A DNA stretch of 64,000 nucleotides from Pseudomonas parafulva NBRC 16636 = DSM 17004. Its GTDB lineage: Bacteria; Pseudomonadota; Gammaproteobacteria; Pseudomonadales; Pseudomonadaceae. The translations under genes were made by a program, and so were the position numbers. The DNA lies in the NCBI RefSeq assembly GCF_000730645.1, contig NZ_BBIU01000006.1:62001-126000 (forward strand), read 5' to 3'. The notes under the pieces were generated by a model that was not told the DNA's origin, searched no databases, and saw only the letters and a program-made list of their open reading frames with translations. Positions 18,863-27,712 of this stretch are shown here, one piece after another (within the stretch, counting starts at the first letter, position 1; every line of letters begins with the position of its first letter).

Positions 18863-20098
18863 TCAGCAGCATTCAGACTCCAGTTTGAGCAGATCCTCGA
18901 GGGTCTGCCTGCGTCGAATCATCCGCAACGTGCCGGCTTCGATCAGGAACTCTGGCAGCAGCGGCCGGCTGTTGTAGTTGGACGACATGGACGCCCCATA
19001 AGCGCCGGCATCATGAATGACCAGCAGGTCGCCCACCTGGGCCTGGGGCAGGTCCTGTGGCGTCAGCTCGTGCTCGTCCTGGGTGAACACGTCACCCGAT
19101 TCGCAGAGCGGCCCGGCGACGACGGTCGGTTGCCGTGGGCGCTCCACGGGCTGGCCGTTTGCGTCCAGCAGCGTCATGCGGTGGTAGGCCCCGTACATGG
19201 CAGGGCGCATCAAGTCGTTGAAGCCGGCGTCGATCATAACGAACGTGTTGCGCCCCACCTGTTTCACGGCGCGCACTTCAGCCACCAGGTAGCCGGACTC
19301 GGCTACCAGAAAGCGCCCGGGTTCTATTTCCATGCGCACGGGGTGGCCCAGCATGGCTTCGACTTCCTTGCGGGCAACGGCCCAGGTTTGCGCATAGCGC
19401 TGCAGGTCAACCGGTTTGTCCGTGCTGCGGTATGGCGTGGACAGCCCGCCGCCGATGGAAAACGCCTCGATATCGGTGCCTAGGCGGCCCACGAGCTCGA
19501 TCATCGACCTGGCCACCTGCTCCAGGTGCTGGTAATCCACCCCGGAGCCGATGTGCATGTGCACGCCCACCAGGTGCAAACCATAGGCCCGGATACACGC
19601 CAGTGCCTCGTCCAGTTCTTCGTGCCAGATACCGTGCTTGCTGTTTTCACCGCCGGTATTGGTCTTGCGGCTGTGCCCATGCCCGTAACCCGGGTTGATG
19701 CGGATCCACACCCGGTGCCCTGGGGAACGTTCCCCCAACTGGCGCAGCATGTCGATGGAGCCTGCATTCACCTCGATGTGCTCGGCCACCACGCGCTCGA
19801 GGGTGGCCCGGTCCAGTGCATCACAGGTCAGCACCACCCCGGCAGGCTCGCCATCCACACGAGCGCCCGCGGCAAAGGCGCGTTCCATTTCACCCAGTGA
19901 TACGGCATCCAGCACCAGCCCGTGGGCACGCATCAGGCGCAATACATGCAGGTTGGGGTTGGCCTTTTGGGCAAAGCGCACGGTGTCGAACACCTGCAAC
20001 TGGCTGATGCGCTCGGCGATGGTGGCGGCATCATAGGCCCAAAGCGGCGAGCCATGCTGGCGAACGGCGTCGGCAAGCAGGGTGAAGGGTGCAGTCAT
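18863..20098 (-). CDS. lysA: Diaminopimelate decarboxylase, enterobacterial LysA type
   Basis: Diaminopimelate decarboxylase makes L-lysine from meso-diaminopimelate with pyridoxal phosphate. The chain is about 411 residues from the ATG at 20098, which is preceded by AAGAA; an ATG at 20113 (MKNLTM) is also possible. The PLP lysine is Lys45 (FAQKAN). Other landmarks are HMHIGSGVDY, the glycine loop SIGGGLS, EPGRFLV, and the C-terminal GPLCESGDVFT and GAYGASMSSNYNSRP. Throughout, it resembles E. coli LysA, including the GHGHSRKTNTGGENSKHG segment, rather than the dapF-linked pseudomonad lysA. The divergent LysR regulator repeats the E. coli arrangement. Confidence 0.93.
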   Translation of the reverse strand: MTAPFTLLADAVRQHGSPLWAYDAATIAERISQLQVFDTVRFAQKANPNLHVLRLMRAHGLVLDAVSLGEMERAFAAGARVDGEPAGVVLTCDALDRATLERVVAEHIEVNAGSIDMLRQLGERSPGHRVWIRINPGYGHGHSRKTNTGGENSKHGIWHEELDEALACIRAYGLHLVGVHMHIGSGVDYQHLEQVARSMIELVGRLGTDIEAFSIGGGLSTPYRSTDKPVDLQRYAQTWAVARKEVEAMLGHPVRMEIEPGRFLVAESGYLVAEVRAVKQVGRNTFVMIDAGFNDLMRPAMYGAYHRMTLLDANGQPVERPRQPTVVAGPLCESGDVFTQDEHELTPQDLPQAQVGDLLVIHDAGAYGASMSSNYNSRPLLPEFLIEAGTLRMIRRRQTLEDLLKLESECC

Positions 20099-20221
20099 GG
20101 TCAGGTTCTTCATAGGTGGCAAAGGTAAGCAGCATGGGCGAAACCTTCAATTCATAAAAATAGCTTTTCTTTTGTTAATCATTCATTTTGGATATGCCCG
20201 TCCATTACTCCCGGGATTGCG

Positions 20222-21127
20222 ATGCCACTCACTGCCCGCCACATCGAAGTGTTTCGCGCCATCATGACTGCCGGCAGCGTCACGGGCGCCGCGCGGCTGC
20301 TCTTCACGTCGCAGCCTACTGTCAGCCGCGAGCTTGCTCGCCTGGAGCAGGTTTCGGGGTTGCACTTGTTCGAGCGGGAAAGTGGCCGGCTGGTAGCCAC
20401 TGCCCAGGCGCTGTTGTTGATCCAGGAGGTGGAGCGGGCGTATGTGGGGCTGGAGCGGATTGACCGCTTCGCCCAGGCCATCCGCAACTTCGAGCAAGGC
20501 CGGCTGGCCATCACTTGCCTGCCCCTGTTCTCGCAGACGTTATTGCCCAGAGCCTGCCAGCGCTTTCATCAGCAGCACCGGGGCGTCAGCGTGAGCATCC
20601 TGGCGCAGGAGTCACCGCTGCTGGAGGAGTCACTGGTTGCCCAGCAGCACGATCTTGGCCTGACAGAAACCGAGCAGGTACCCCGTGGCGCGTATGGCGA
20701 GTTGCTGTTCAGCGCCAACATGGTGTGCGTGCTGCCCGAGCATCACCCGCTGCAGGCCAAGGCCGAGCTCGCGCTCAGTGACTTCCACGAGGTCGACTTC
20801 ATCAACCTGGCCAGCCTTGACACGTACCGCCAGCGGCTGGACCAGCAGTTCCGCGCGGCCGGGGTAAACCGGCGTACGGTGATCGAAACCACCAGCGCAG
20901 CGTCCGTGTGCGCGATGGTCAGGCAAGGCCTGGGTGTAGCGATCATCAACCCGCTGAGCGGGTTGGAGGCGGCGCAGGCTGGGTTGCCGATCAGAAGGTT
21001 GCAGGTGCAGGTGCCCTACAAGGTCATGTTGATCCGGCCAGACCACCGCCCGGCCTCCACCGCCGTGGCGCCGTTCTGCGAAGCCTTGCGCGAGCAGGCC
21101 CGGCACATGCAGCTCGCCCTGCGCTAG
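20222..21127 (+). CDS. lysR: LysR activator of lysA
   Basis: A 301-residue LysR-type regulator, the founding LysR of the family by its likeness to E. coli LysR (TSQPTVSRELAR in the recognition helix; VSVSILAQESPLLEESLVAQQHDLGLTET-type core, here cited by its QESPLLEE and HDLGLTET parts; TTSAASVCAMVRQGLG in the effector domain). It is divergent from lysA across a 123-base gap (20099-20221) that must hold both promoters and the operator. In E. coli LysR activates lysA in response to diaminopimelate and lysine; the same wiring is inferred here. Confidence 0.92.
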   Translation: MPLTARHIEVFRAIMTAGSVTGAARLLFTSQPTVSRELARLEQVSGLHLFERESGRLVATAQALLLIQEVERAYVGLERIDRFAQAIRNFEQGRLAITCLPLFSQTLLPRACQRFHQQHRGVSVSILAQESPLLEESLVAQQHDLGLTETEQVPRGAYGELLFSANMVCVLPEHHPLQAKAELALSDFHEVDFINLASLDTYRQRLDQQFRAAGVNRRTVIETTSAASVCAMVRQGLGVAIINPLSGLEAAQAGLPIRRLQVQVPYKVMLIRPDHRPASTAVAPFCEALREQARHMQLALR

Positions 21128-21130
21128 GCA

Positions 21131-21427
21131 TCAAAGGTCGCAGACAAACGTACCGGTGCCATCCAGGATGTTTTCCAGGGTCTGCCTGACCTCATCCAGG
21201 TCGCTCAACTCACTGGTCAGGTTGATCTGCAGCACCGCGTCGCCCTTCAGGGCATCGCGGTCGCCGGCGGCCACTTCGATCAGCAGGCGACGGGCGCTCA
21301 GGGTCACTTTCAGCCCATCCAGAGTCGACGGCTCGTCGTCCAGGGTGAGGTCCACCGTGTCTTCGTCCGGGTAGCGGGTCAGCAGGAACATCTGGCCCTT
21401 GTCACTGTGGCAGCACAGGGTAGCCAT
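21131..21427 (-). CDS. Conserved hypothetical protein, convergent to lysR
   Basis: A 98-residue acidic, cytosolic protein. I start it at the ATG at 21427 because it has a strong GAGGAAG ribosome site; longer readings from 21484 or 21502 do not. There is no signal peptide, membrane helix or recognisable domain. The sequence is rich in Asp, Leu and Thr with an alternating pattern suggestive of beta strands (DTVDLTLDDEP, LKVTLSARRLLIEVAAGD) followed by an alpha-helix. The protein type is seen beside gdhB in pseudomonads, to my recollection, but its function is unknown. Confidence 0.7.
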   Translation of the reverse strand: MATLCCHSDKGQMFLLTRYPDEDTVDLTLDDEPSTLDGLKVTLSARRLLIEVAAGDRDALKGDAVLQINLTSELSDLDEVRQTLENILDGTGTFVCDL

Positions 21428-21758
21428 GTTGTCTTCCTCGTCATCGCAAGGGGTAGCGAACAGCAGGGCGGTATCGATTTGCATGGCAAGGGCTCGGATC
21501 AAAGGAAACGGAAGGGAATTCTGACAGTCTTGCTGGTAGGCATAAACGTAAAGTTACCGCCCCTTGAACGAAATTGTCGCAGCGCTGCAAGCCTTGATGA
21601 CCGGTCAGTCGGTAAGCTTCGCCCAGCCCTGGGCGTGCCTGCGCACGTTCAACGCCTGATTTCACCGTTCGCCTTGGCACGGGTTGGCTATGGTAGACCC
21701 GTGCACGGCGCACGCAGCGACGCTTCAACTACTACAAAGCCCAAGCGGAGTACCACAG
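21428..21758. promoter_or_regulatory. Divergent intergenic region upstream of gdhB
   Basis: About 330 bases separate the hypothetical gene's start from gdhB. It must hold both promoters. I see no convincing operator or small gene; short frames here have no ribosome site. Confidence 0.4.
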
Positions 21759-24700
21759 ATGGCGTTCTTCACCGCAGCCAGCAAAGCCGACTTCCAGCAT
21801 CAACTGCAAGCGGCCCTGGCGCAGCACATCAGCGAACAGTCCCTGCCACAAGTGGCGCTGTTCGCCGAGCAGTTCTTCGGCATCATCTCACTGGACGAAC
21901 TCACCCAGCGCAGGCTTTCCGACCTGGCCGGCTGCACCCTCTCGGCCTGGCGCGTCATCGAGCGGTTCGACCCCGCCCAGCCCGTGGTGCGCGTGTACAA
22001 CCCCGAATACGAACGCAATGGCTGGCAATCGACCCATACCGTGGTCGAGGTGTTGCACGACGACCTGCCGTTCCTGGTGGATTCGGTACGCACCGAGCTC
22101 AACCGCCGCGGCTACAGCATTCATACCCTGCAAACCACCGTGCTGAGCGTGCGCCGTGGCGCCAAGGGCGAACTGCTCGAACTGCTGCCAAAAGGCAGCC
22201 AGGGCGAGGGCGTCGGCCACGAGTCGCTGATGTACCTGGAGATCGACCGCTGCGCGAACGCCGCCGAGCTGAATGTACTGGCCCGCGAGATCGAGCAGGT
22301 GCTGGCTGAAGTGCGCGTTGCGGTGGCCGACTTCGAGCCGATGAAGGCCAAGTTGCGTGAGGTGGTTGCCCAGGTCGAGCAGACCGCGTTCGGCCCGGCA
22401 CAGCACGAAAAAGCCGAGGTAACGGCGTTTCTCGAATGGCTGCTGGACAACCACTTCACCTTCCTGGGCTACGAAGAGTTCACCGTCCAGCAAACCGCCG
22501 ATGGCGGCCAGATGGTGTATGACGAACAGTCGTTCCTGGGCCTGCCCCGGCGCCTGCGGGTGGGCCTCACGGCCGAAGAGCTGCGTATCGAAGACTACGC
22601 GGTAGCCTACCTGAACGAGCCGCTGCTGCTGTCGTTCGCCAAGGCTGCCCTGCCTAGCCGCGTGCACCGCCCGGCGTACCCAGACTATGTGTCCATCCGC
22701 CAGCTGGACGCCGACGGGCGGGTGCTCAAGGAGCACCGCTTCATGGGCCTGTACACCTCGTCGGTGTATGGCGAGAGCGTGCATGCCATCCCCTACATCC
22801 GCGGCAAGGTTGCCGAAGTGGAGCGCCGTTCCGGTTTCGACGCCAAGGCGCACCTGGGCAAGGAGCTGGCCCAGGTACTGGAAGTGCTGCCCCGTGACGA
22901 CCTGTTCCAGACCCCGATCGATGAGCTGTTCAGCACGGTCATGGCCATCGTGCAGATCCAGGAGCGCAACAAGATCCGCGTGTTCCTGCGCAAGGACCCT
23001 TACGGGCGCTTCTGTTACTGCCTGGCCTACGTGCCCCGCGAGGTGTACTCCACCGAAGTGCGGCAGAAGATCCAGCAGGTGCTGATGGAGCGCCTGAAGG
23101 CCAGCGACTGCGAGTTCTGGACGTTCTTCTCGGAGTCGGTACTGGCCCGTGTGCAGTTGATTCTGCGGGTGGACCCGAAAAACCGCATCGACATCGACCC
23201 GCAGCAGCTTGAGCGCGAAGTGGTGCAGGCCTGCCGTTCGTGGCAGGACGATTTCTCTGCCCTGGTGGTGGAAAACTTCGGCGAGGCCCAGGGCACCAAC
23301 ATCCTTGCCGATTTCCCCAAAGGGTTCCCGGCGGGTTACCGTGAACGCTTCGCCGCCCACTCGGCGGTGGTCGACCTGCAGCATGTGCTGGCCTTGTCGG
23401 AAAGCAAGCCGCTGGCCATGAGCTTCTACCAGCCGCTGACGCGGGTGGGCGAGCGCACCTTGCACTGCAAGCTGTACCATGCCGATACCCCGCTGGCACT
23501 GTCCGACGTGCTGCCGATCCTGGAGAACCTCGGCCTGCGCGTGCTGGGTGAATTCCCCTACCGCCTGCGCCATGCCAATGGCCGCGAGTACTGGATCCAC
23601 GACTTCGCCTTCACCTACAGCGAAGGCCTGAGCCTGGATATCCAGCAGCTCAACGATACCTTCCAGGATGCCTTTATCCACATCGTTGGTGGCGATGCCG
23701 AGAACGACGCCTTCAACCGCCTGGTGCTGACTGCCGGCCTGCCATGGCGTGACGTGGCATTGCTGCGTGCCTACGCCCGTTACATGAAGCAGATTCGCCT
23801 GGGCTTCGACCTGGGCTATATCGCCAGCACGCTGAACAACCACACCGATATCGCGCGCGAGCTCACCCGCCTGTTCAAGACGCGCTTCTACCTGGCGCGC
23901 AAGCTCACCCTGGACGACCTGGATGACAAGCAGCAGCGCCTCGAGCAGGCCATCCTGAGCGCACTGGATGACGTGCAGGTGCTCAACGAGGACCGCATCC
24001 TGCGGCGCTACCTGGACCTGATCAAGGCCACCCTGCGCACCAACTTCTACCAGACCGACGCCAACGGCCAGAACAAGGCCTACTTCAGCTTCAAGTTCAA
24101 CCCGAAGCTGGTGCCCGAGTTGCCCAAGCCGGTGCCCAAGTTCGAGATTTTCGTCTATTCCCCCCGTGTCGAGGGCGTGCACCTGCGCTTCGGCAACGTG
24201 GCCCGGGGTGGTCTGCGCTGGTCGGACCGTGAAGAAGACTACCGCACCGAAGTGCTGGGCCTGGTGAAGGCGCAGCAGGTGAAGAACTCGGTCATCGTGC
24301 CGGTGGGTGCCAAAGGCGGCTTCCTGCCCCGGCGCCTGCCGCTGGGTGGCAGCCGTGACGAAATCGCCGCCGAAGGCGTGGCGTGCTACCGCATCTTTAT
24401 CTCCGGCCTGCTGGACATCACCGACAACCTCAAGGACGGTGGCGTGGTGCCGCCTGCCAACGTGGTGCGCCACGACGACGATGACCCCTACCTGGTGGTG
24501 GCGGCCGACAAGGGCACGGCCACTTTCTCGGACATCGCCAACGGCATTGCCATCGACTACGGCTTCTGGCTGGGCGACGCCTTTGCGTCGGGCGGCTCGG
24601 CCGGCTACGACCACAAGAAAATGGGTATTACCGCCCGGGGTGCCTGGGTGGGTGTGCAGCGCCACTTCCGTGAGCGCGGCATTGATGTGCAGAAAGACCC

Positions 24701-26624
24701 GGTTACTGTCATCGGTGTGGGCGACATGGCCGGCGACGTGTTCGGCAACGGTTTGCTGATGTCCGACAAGCTGCAACTGGTGGCCGCGTTCAACCACCTG
24801 CACATCTTCATCGACCCCAACCCGGAGCCGGCCTCCAGCTTTGCCGAGCGCAAGCGCCTGTTCGAGCTGCCGCGCTCGGCCTGGACCGACTACGACACCA
24901 GCATCATGTCCGAAGGCGGCGGCATCTTCCCCCGCAGTGCCAAGAGCATTGCCATCAGCCCGCAGATGAAGGAACGTTTCGCCATCGAAGCCGACCGGCT
25001 GACCCCCACCGAGCTGCTGAACGCCCTGCTCAAGGCGCCAGTGGACCTGCTGTGGAACGGCGGCATCGGCACCTACGTCAAGGCCAGCACTGAAAGCCAT
25101 GCCGACGTTGGCGACAAAGCCAACGATGCGCTGCGGGTCAACGGTAACGAGCTGCGCTGCAAGGTGGTGGGCGAGGGCGGCAACCTGGGCATGACCCAGC
25201 TTGGTCGGGTGGAATTTGGCCTGCACGGCGGTGCTACCAACACCGACTTCATCGACAACGCCGGCGGCGTGGACTGCTCCGACCACGAGGTCAACATCAA
25301 GATCCTGCTCAACGAAGTGGTGCAGGGTGGCGACATGACCGAGAAGCAGCGCAACCAGCTGCTGGGCAGCATGACTGACGAAGTCGGCGCCCTGGTGCTG
25401 GGCAACAACTACAAGCAGACCCAGGCGCTGTCGCTGGCGGCCCGCCGGGTACGCGAGCGCATTGCCGAATACAAGCGCCTGATGGCAGACCTGGAAGCCC
25501 GGGGCAAGCTGGACCGCGCCATCGAGTTCCTGCCGTCCGAAGAGCAATTGGCCGAACGGCTGGCTGCGGGGCAGGGCCTGACCCGTGCCGAATTGTCGGT
25601 GCTGATTTCCTACAGCAAGATCGACCTCAAGGAGCAACTGCTCAAGTCCCAGGTGCCGGATGACGACTACCTGACCCGCGACATGGAAACCGCCTTCCCG
25701 CCGTCGCTGGTCAGCAAGTTCGCCGAGGCCATGCGCCGTCACCGTCTGAAGCGCGAAATCGTCAGCACCCAGATCGCCAATGACCTGGTCAACAACATGG
25801 GCATCACCTTCGTGCAGCGCTTGAAGGAGTCCACTGGCATGAGCCCGGCGAACGTCGCGGGTGCTTATGTGATCGTGCGTGACATCTTCCACCTGCCGCA
25901 CTGGTTCCGCCAGATCGAGGCGCTGGACTACCAGGTGCCTGCCGAGGTCCAGCTGACCCTGATGGACGAGCTGATGCGCCTGGGTCGCCGTGCTACCCGC
26001 TGGTTCCTGCGCAGCCGCCGCAACGAGCAGGACGCCGGGCGCGATTGCGCGCACTTCGGGCCGAAGATCGCGCAATTGGGGCTGAAGCTGGACGAACTGC
26101 TGGAGGGCCCGACCCGGGAACGCTGGATGGTTCGTTACCAGAGCTTTGTCGATGCCGGCGTGCCCGAGCTGCTGGCGCGCATGGTCGCCGGTACCAGCCA
26201 CCTCTACACGCTGCTGCCGATCATCGAAGCGGCTGATGTCACCGGCCATGAGCCGGCGCAGGTGGCCAAGGCGTTCTTCGCCGTGGGCAGCGCCCTGGAC
26301 CTGACCTGGTATCTGCAGGAAATCAGCAACCTGCCGGTGGAGAACAACTGGCAGGCGCTGGCGCGTGAGGCGTTCCGTGACGACATCGACCTGCAGCAGC
26401 GGGCGATCACCATTTCTGTGCTGCAGATGGTCGATGCACCGCAGGACATGGACGCCCGGGTGGCATTGTGGGCCGAGCAGCACCGGGTGATGGTGGAGCG
26501 CTGGCGTGCCATGCTGGACGACCTGCGCAGTGCCACAGGGCACGACTATGCGATGTACGCGGTGGCCAACCGCGAGCTGGTCGACCTGGCCATGAGCGGG
26601 CAGGCGACCGTGTTGCCGTCCTGA
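21759..26624 (+). CDS. gdhB: NAD-specific glutamate dehydrogenase, large (GDH-180) type
   Basis: A 1621-residue NAD-dependent glutamate dehydrogenase that deaminates glutamate to 2-oxoglutarate and ammonia. The length agrees with the ~1620-residue GdhB of P. aeruginosa. I set the start at the ATG at 21759, with GGAG eight bases upstream, rather than the open frame at 21684. The catalytic core sits past residue 780: the glutamate-binding VKNSVIVPVGAKGGF stretch, with the reactive lysine, and the dinucleotide-binding VGVGDMAGDVFGNG. Long N-terminal (ACT-like regulatory) and C-terminal domains flank it. A clear terminator follows at once, so the gene is monocistronic. Confidence 0.95.
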   Translation: MAFFTAASKADFQHQLQAALAQHISEQSLPQVALFAEQFFGIISLDELTQRRLSDLAGCTLSAWRVIERFDPAQPVVRVYNPEYERNGWQSTHTVVEVLHDDLPFLVDSVRTELNRRGYSIHTLQTTVLSVRRGAKGELLELLPKGSQGEGVGHESLMYLEIDRCANAAELNVLAREIEQVLAEVRVAVADFEPMKAKLREVVAQVEQTAFGPAQHEKAEVTAFLEWLLDNHFTFLGYEEFTVQQTADGGQMVYDEQSFLGLPRRLRVGLTAEELRIEDYAVAYLNEPLLLSFAKAALPSRVHRPAYPDYVSIRQLDADGRVLKEHRFMGLYTSSVYGESVHAIPYIRGKVAEVERRSGFDAKAHLGKELAQVLEVLPRDDLFQTPIDELFSTVMAIVQIQERNKIRVFLRKDPYGRFCYCLAYVPREVYSTEVRQKIQQVLMERLKASDCEFWTFFSESVLARVQLILRVDPKNRIDIDPQQLEREVVQACRSWQDDFSALVVENFGEAQGTNILADFPKGFPAGYRERFAAHSAVVDLQHVLALSESKPLAMSFYQPLTRVGERTLHCKLYHADTPLALSDVLPILENLGLRVLGEFPYRLRHANGREYWIHDFAFTYSEGLSLDIQQLNDTFQDAFIHIVGGDAENDAFNRLVLTAGLPWRDVALLRAYARYMKQIRLGFDLGYIASTLNNHTDIARELTRLFKTRFYLARKLTLDDLDDKQQRLEQAILSALDDVQVLNEDRILRRYLDLIKATLRTNFYQTDANGQNKAYFSFKFNPKLVPELPKPVPKFEIFVYSPRVEGVHLRFGNVARGGLRWSDREEDYRTEVLGLVKAQQVKNSVIVPVGAKGGFLPRRLPLGGSRDEIAAEGVACYRIFISGLLDITDNLKDGGVVPPANVVRHDDDDPYLVVAADKGTATFSDIANGIAIDYGFWLGDAFASGGSAGYDHKKMGITARGAWVGVQRHFRERGIDVQKDPVTVIGVGDMAGDVFGNGLLMSDKLQLVAAFNHLHIFIDPNPEPASSFAERKRLFELPRSAWTDYDTSIMSEGGGIFPRSAKSIAISPQMKERFAIEADRLTPTELLNALLKAPVDLLWNGGIGTYVKASTESHADVGDKANDALRVNGNELRCKVVGEGGNLGMTQLGRVEFGLHGGATNTDFIDNAGGVDCSDHEVNIKILLNEVVQGGDMTEKQRNQLLGSMTDEVGALVLGNNYKQTQALSLAARRVRERIAEYKRLMADLEARGKLDRAIEFLPSEEQLAERLAAGQGLTRAELSVLISYSKIDLKEQLLKSQVPDDDYLTRDMETAFPPSLVSKFAEAMRRHRLKREIVSTQIANDLVNNMGITFVQRLKESTGMSPANVAGAYVIVRDIFHLPHWFRQIEALDYQVPAEVQLTLMDELMRLGRRATRWFLRSRRNEQDAGRDCAHFGPKIAQLGLKLDELLEGPTRERWMVRYQSFVDAGVPELLARMVAGTSHLYTLLPIIEAADVTGHEPAQVAKAFFAVGSALDLTWYLQEISNLPVENNWQALAREAFRDDIDLQQRAITISVLQMVDAPQDMDARVALWAEQHRVMVERWRAMLDDLRSATGHDYAMYAVANRELVDLAMSGQATVLPS

Positions 26625-26640
26625 TAATAAAGCTGCAATG

Positions 26641-26672
26641 AAAAAGCCCCGGCAGTGATGCCGGGGCTTTTT
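26641..26672 (+). terminator. Rho-independent terminator of gdhB
   Basis: AAAAAGCCCCGGCA, a four-base loop, then TGCCGGGGCTTTTT form a 14-bp stem with flanking A and T runs, 17 bases after the gdhB stop. The symmetry suits termination from both strands, including the end of the convergent regulatory gene. Confidence 0.92.
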
Positions 26673-26717
26673 CATGTATGGGGTGGTGCCATGAATCAGA
26701 AAGGTGTTCGCCCAGGC

Positions 26718-27536
26718 TTACTTGAACCTGCGCTCCACGCCTTTCTCCACCAGAATTTTCGCCGAAATCTCTTCAACCGAGAAATGCGTGGAATTGATGT
26801 TCGGAATATTCTCCCGGCGGAACAGGCTCTCGACCTCGCGCACCTCGAACTCGCACTGGGCAAAGCTTGAGTAACGGCTGTTGGGCTTGCGCTCGTGGCG
26901 TATGGCGGTGAGACGGTCGGGGTCGATGGTCAGGCCAAACAGCTTGTTATGGTGCTTTTTCAGCACTGGTGGCAGCTGCAGGCGCTCCATGTCGTCTTCG
27001 GTGAGCGGGTAGTTGGCTGCACGGATGCCGAACTGCATGGCCATGTACAGGCAGGTGGGCGTTTTGCCGCAGCGCGACACGCCCACCAGGATCAGGTCGG
27101 CCTTGTCGTAATAGTGGGTGCGTGCCCCATCGTCGTTGTCCAGGGCGAAGTTGACCGCCTCGATGCGCTCCATGTAGTTGGAATTGCCGCCGATCGAGTG
27201 GGATTTGCCCACCGAATAGGACGAGTGGGCGGTCAGTTCCTGCTCCAGCGGCGACAGGAACGATGAAAAGATATCGATCATGAAGCCGTTGGAGGTGGCC
27301 AGGATCTCGCGAATGTCCTGGTTGACGATGGTGTCGAAGATGATCGGGCGAACGCCATCACGTTCGGCAGCGGTATTGATCTGCTGCACCATGCTGCGGG
27401 CTTTTTCAGGCGAGTCTATGTACGGACGGGTGAATTTGTTGAACGGTATGCTCTCGAATTGCGCGAGCAGACTCTGGCCCAGGGTTTCGGCAGTGATGCC
27501 GGTGCCGTCGGAGATGAAGAACGCGGTTCGTTTCAT
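26718..27536 (-). CDS. ppsR: PEP synthase regulatory protein (kinase/pyrophosphorylase)
   Basis: A 272-residue DUF299 protein, the bifunctional ADP-dependent kinase and Pi-dependent pyrophosphorylase that switches phosphoenolpyruvate synthase off and on. The hallmark P-loop GVSRCGKTP is present near residue 152, with the opening [15 protein letters not shown]. The start is the ATG at 27536; a longer frame runs into the ppsA leader. The gene is divergent from ppsA across 176 bases, its target's gene. Confidence 0.94.
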   Translation of the reverse strand: MKRTAFFISDGTGITAETLGQSLLAQFESIPFNKFTRPYIDSPEKARSMVQQINTAAERDGVRPIIFDTIVNQDIREILATSNGFMIDIFSSFLSPLEQELTAHSSYSVGKSHSIGGNSNYMERIEAVNFALDNDDGARTHYYDKADLILVGVSRCGKTPTCLYMAMQFGIRAANYPLTEDDMERLQLPPVLKKHHNKLFGLTIDPDRLTAIRHERKPNSRYSSFAQCEFEVREVESLFRRENIPNINSTHFSVEEISAKILVEKGVERRFK

Positions 27537-27712
27537 TTGCGATCTGGGCCTTAAGATGATGACGTTTCTTGGATATGATAAGTTCGCTTTGCCGAATGCG
27601 GCTGTTGGCATTCTCACTTATTTTCCAGGTACAGGCCACAAGCGTCCGGCCCAGTCAACGATGGCAGGCGGCGCCCTTGAGCTTTTCCAATACAGTTAGT
27701 GGAGAGATCACC

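Noticed and set aside
21888-26675. A 1595-codon open frame on the minus strand opposite gdhB
   Set aside because: Runs antisense to a well-supported family protein. Codon bias and high GC in gdhB leave the opposite frame open; the product is a Gln/His/Val-rich string with no domain.
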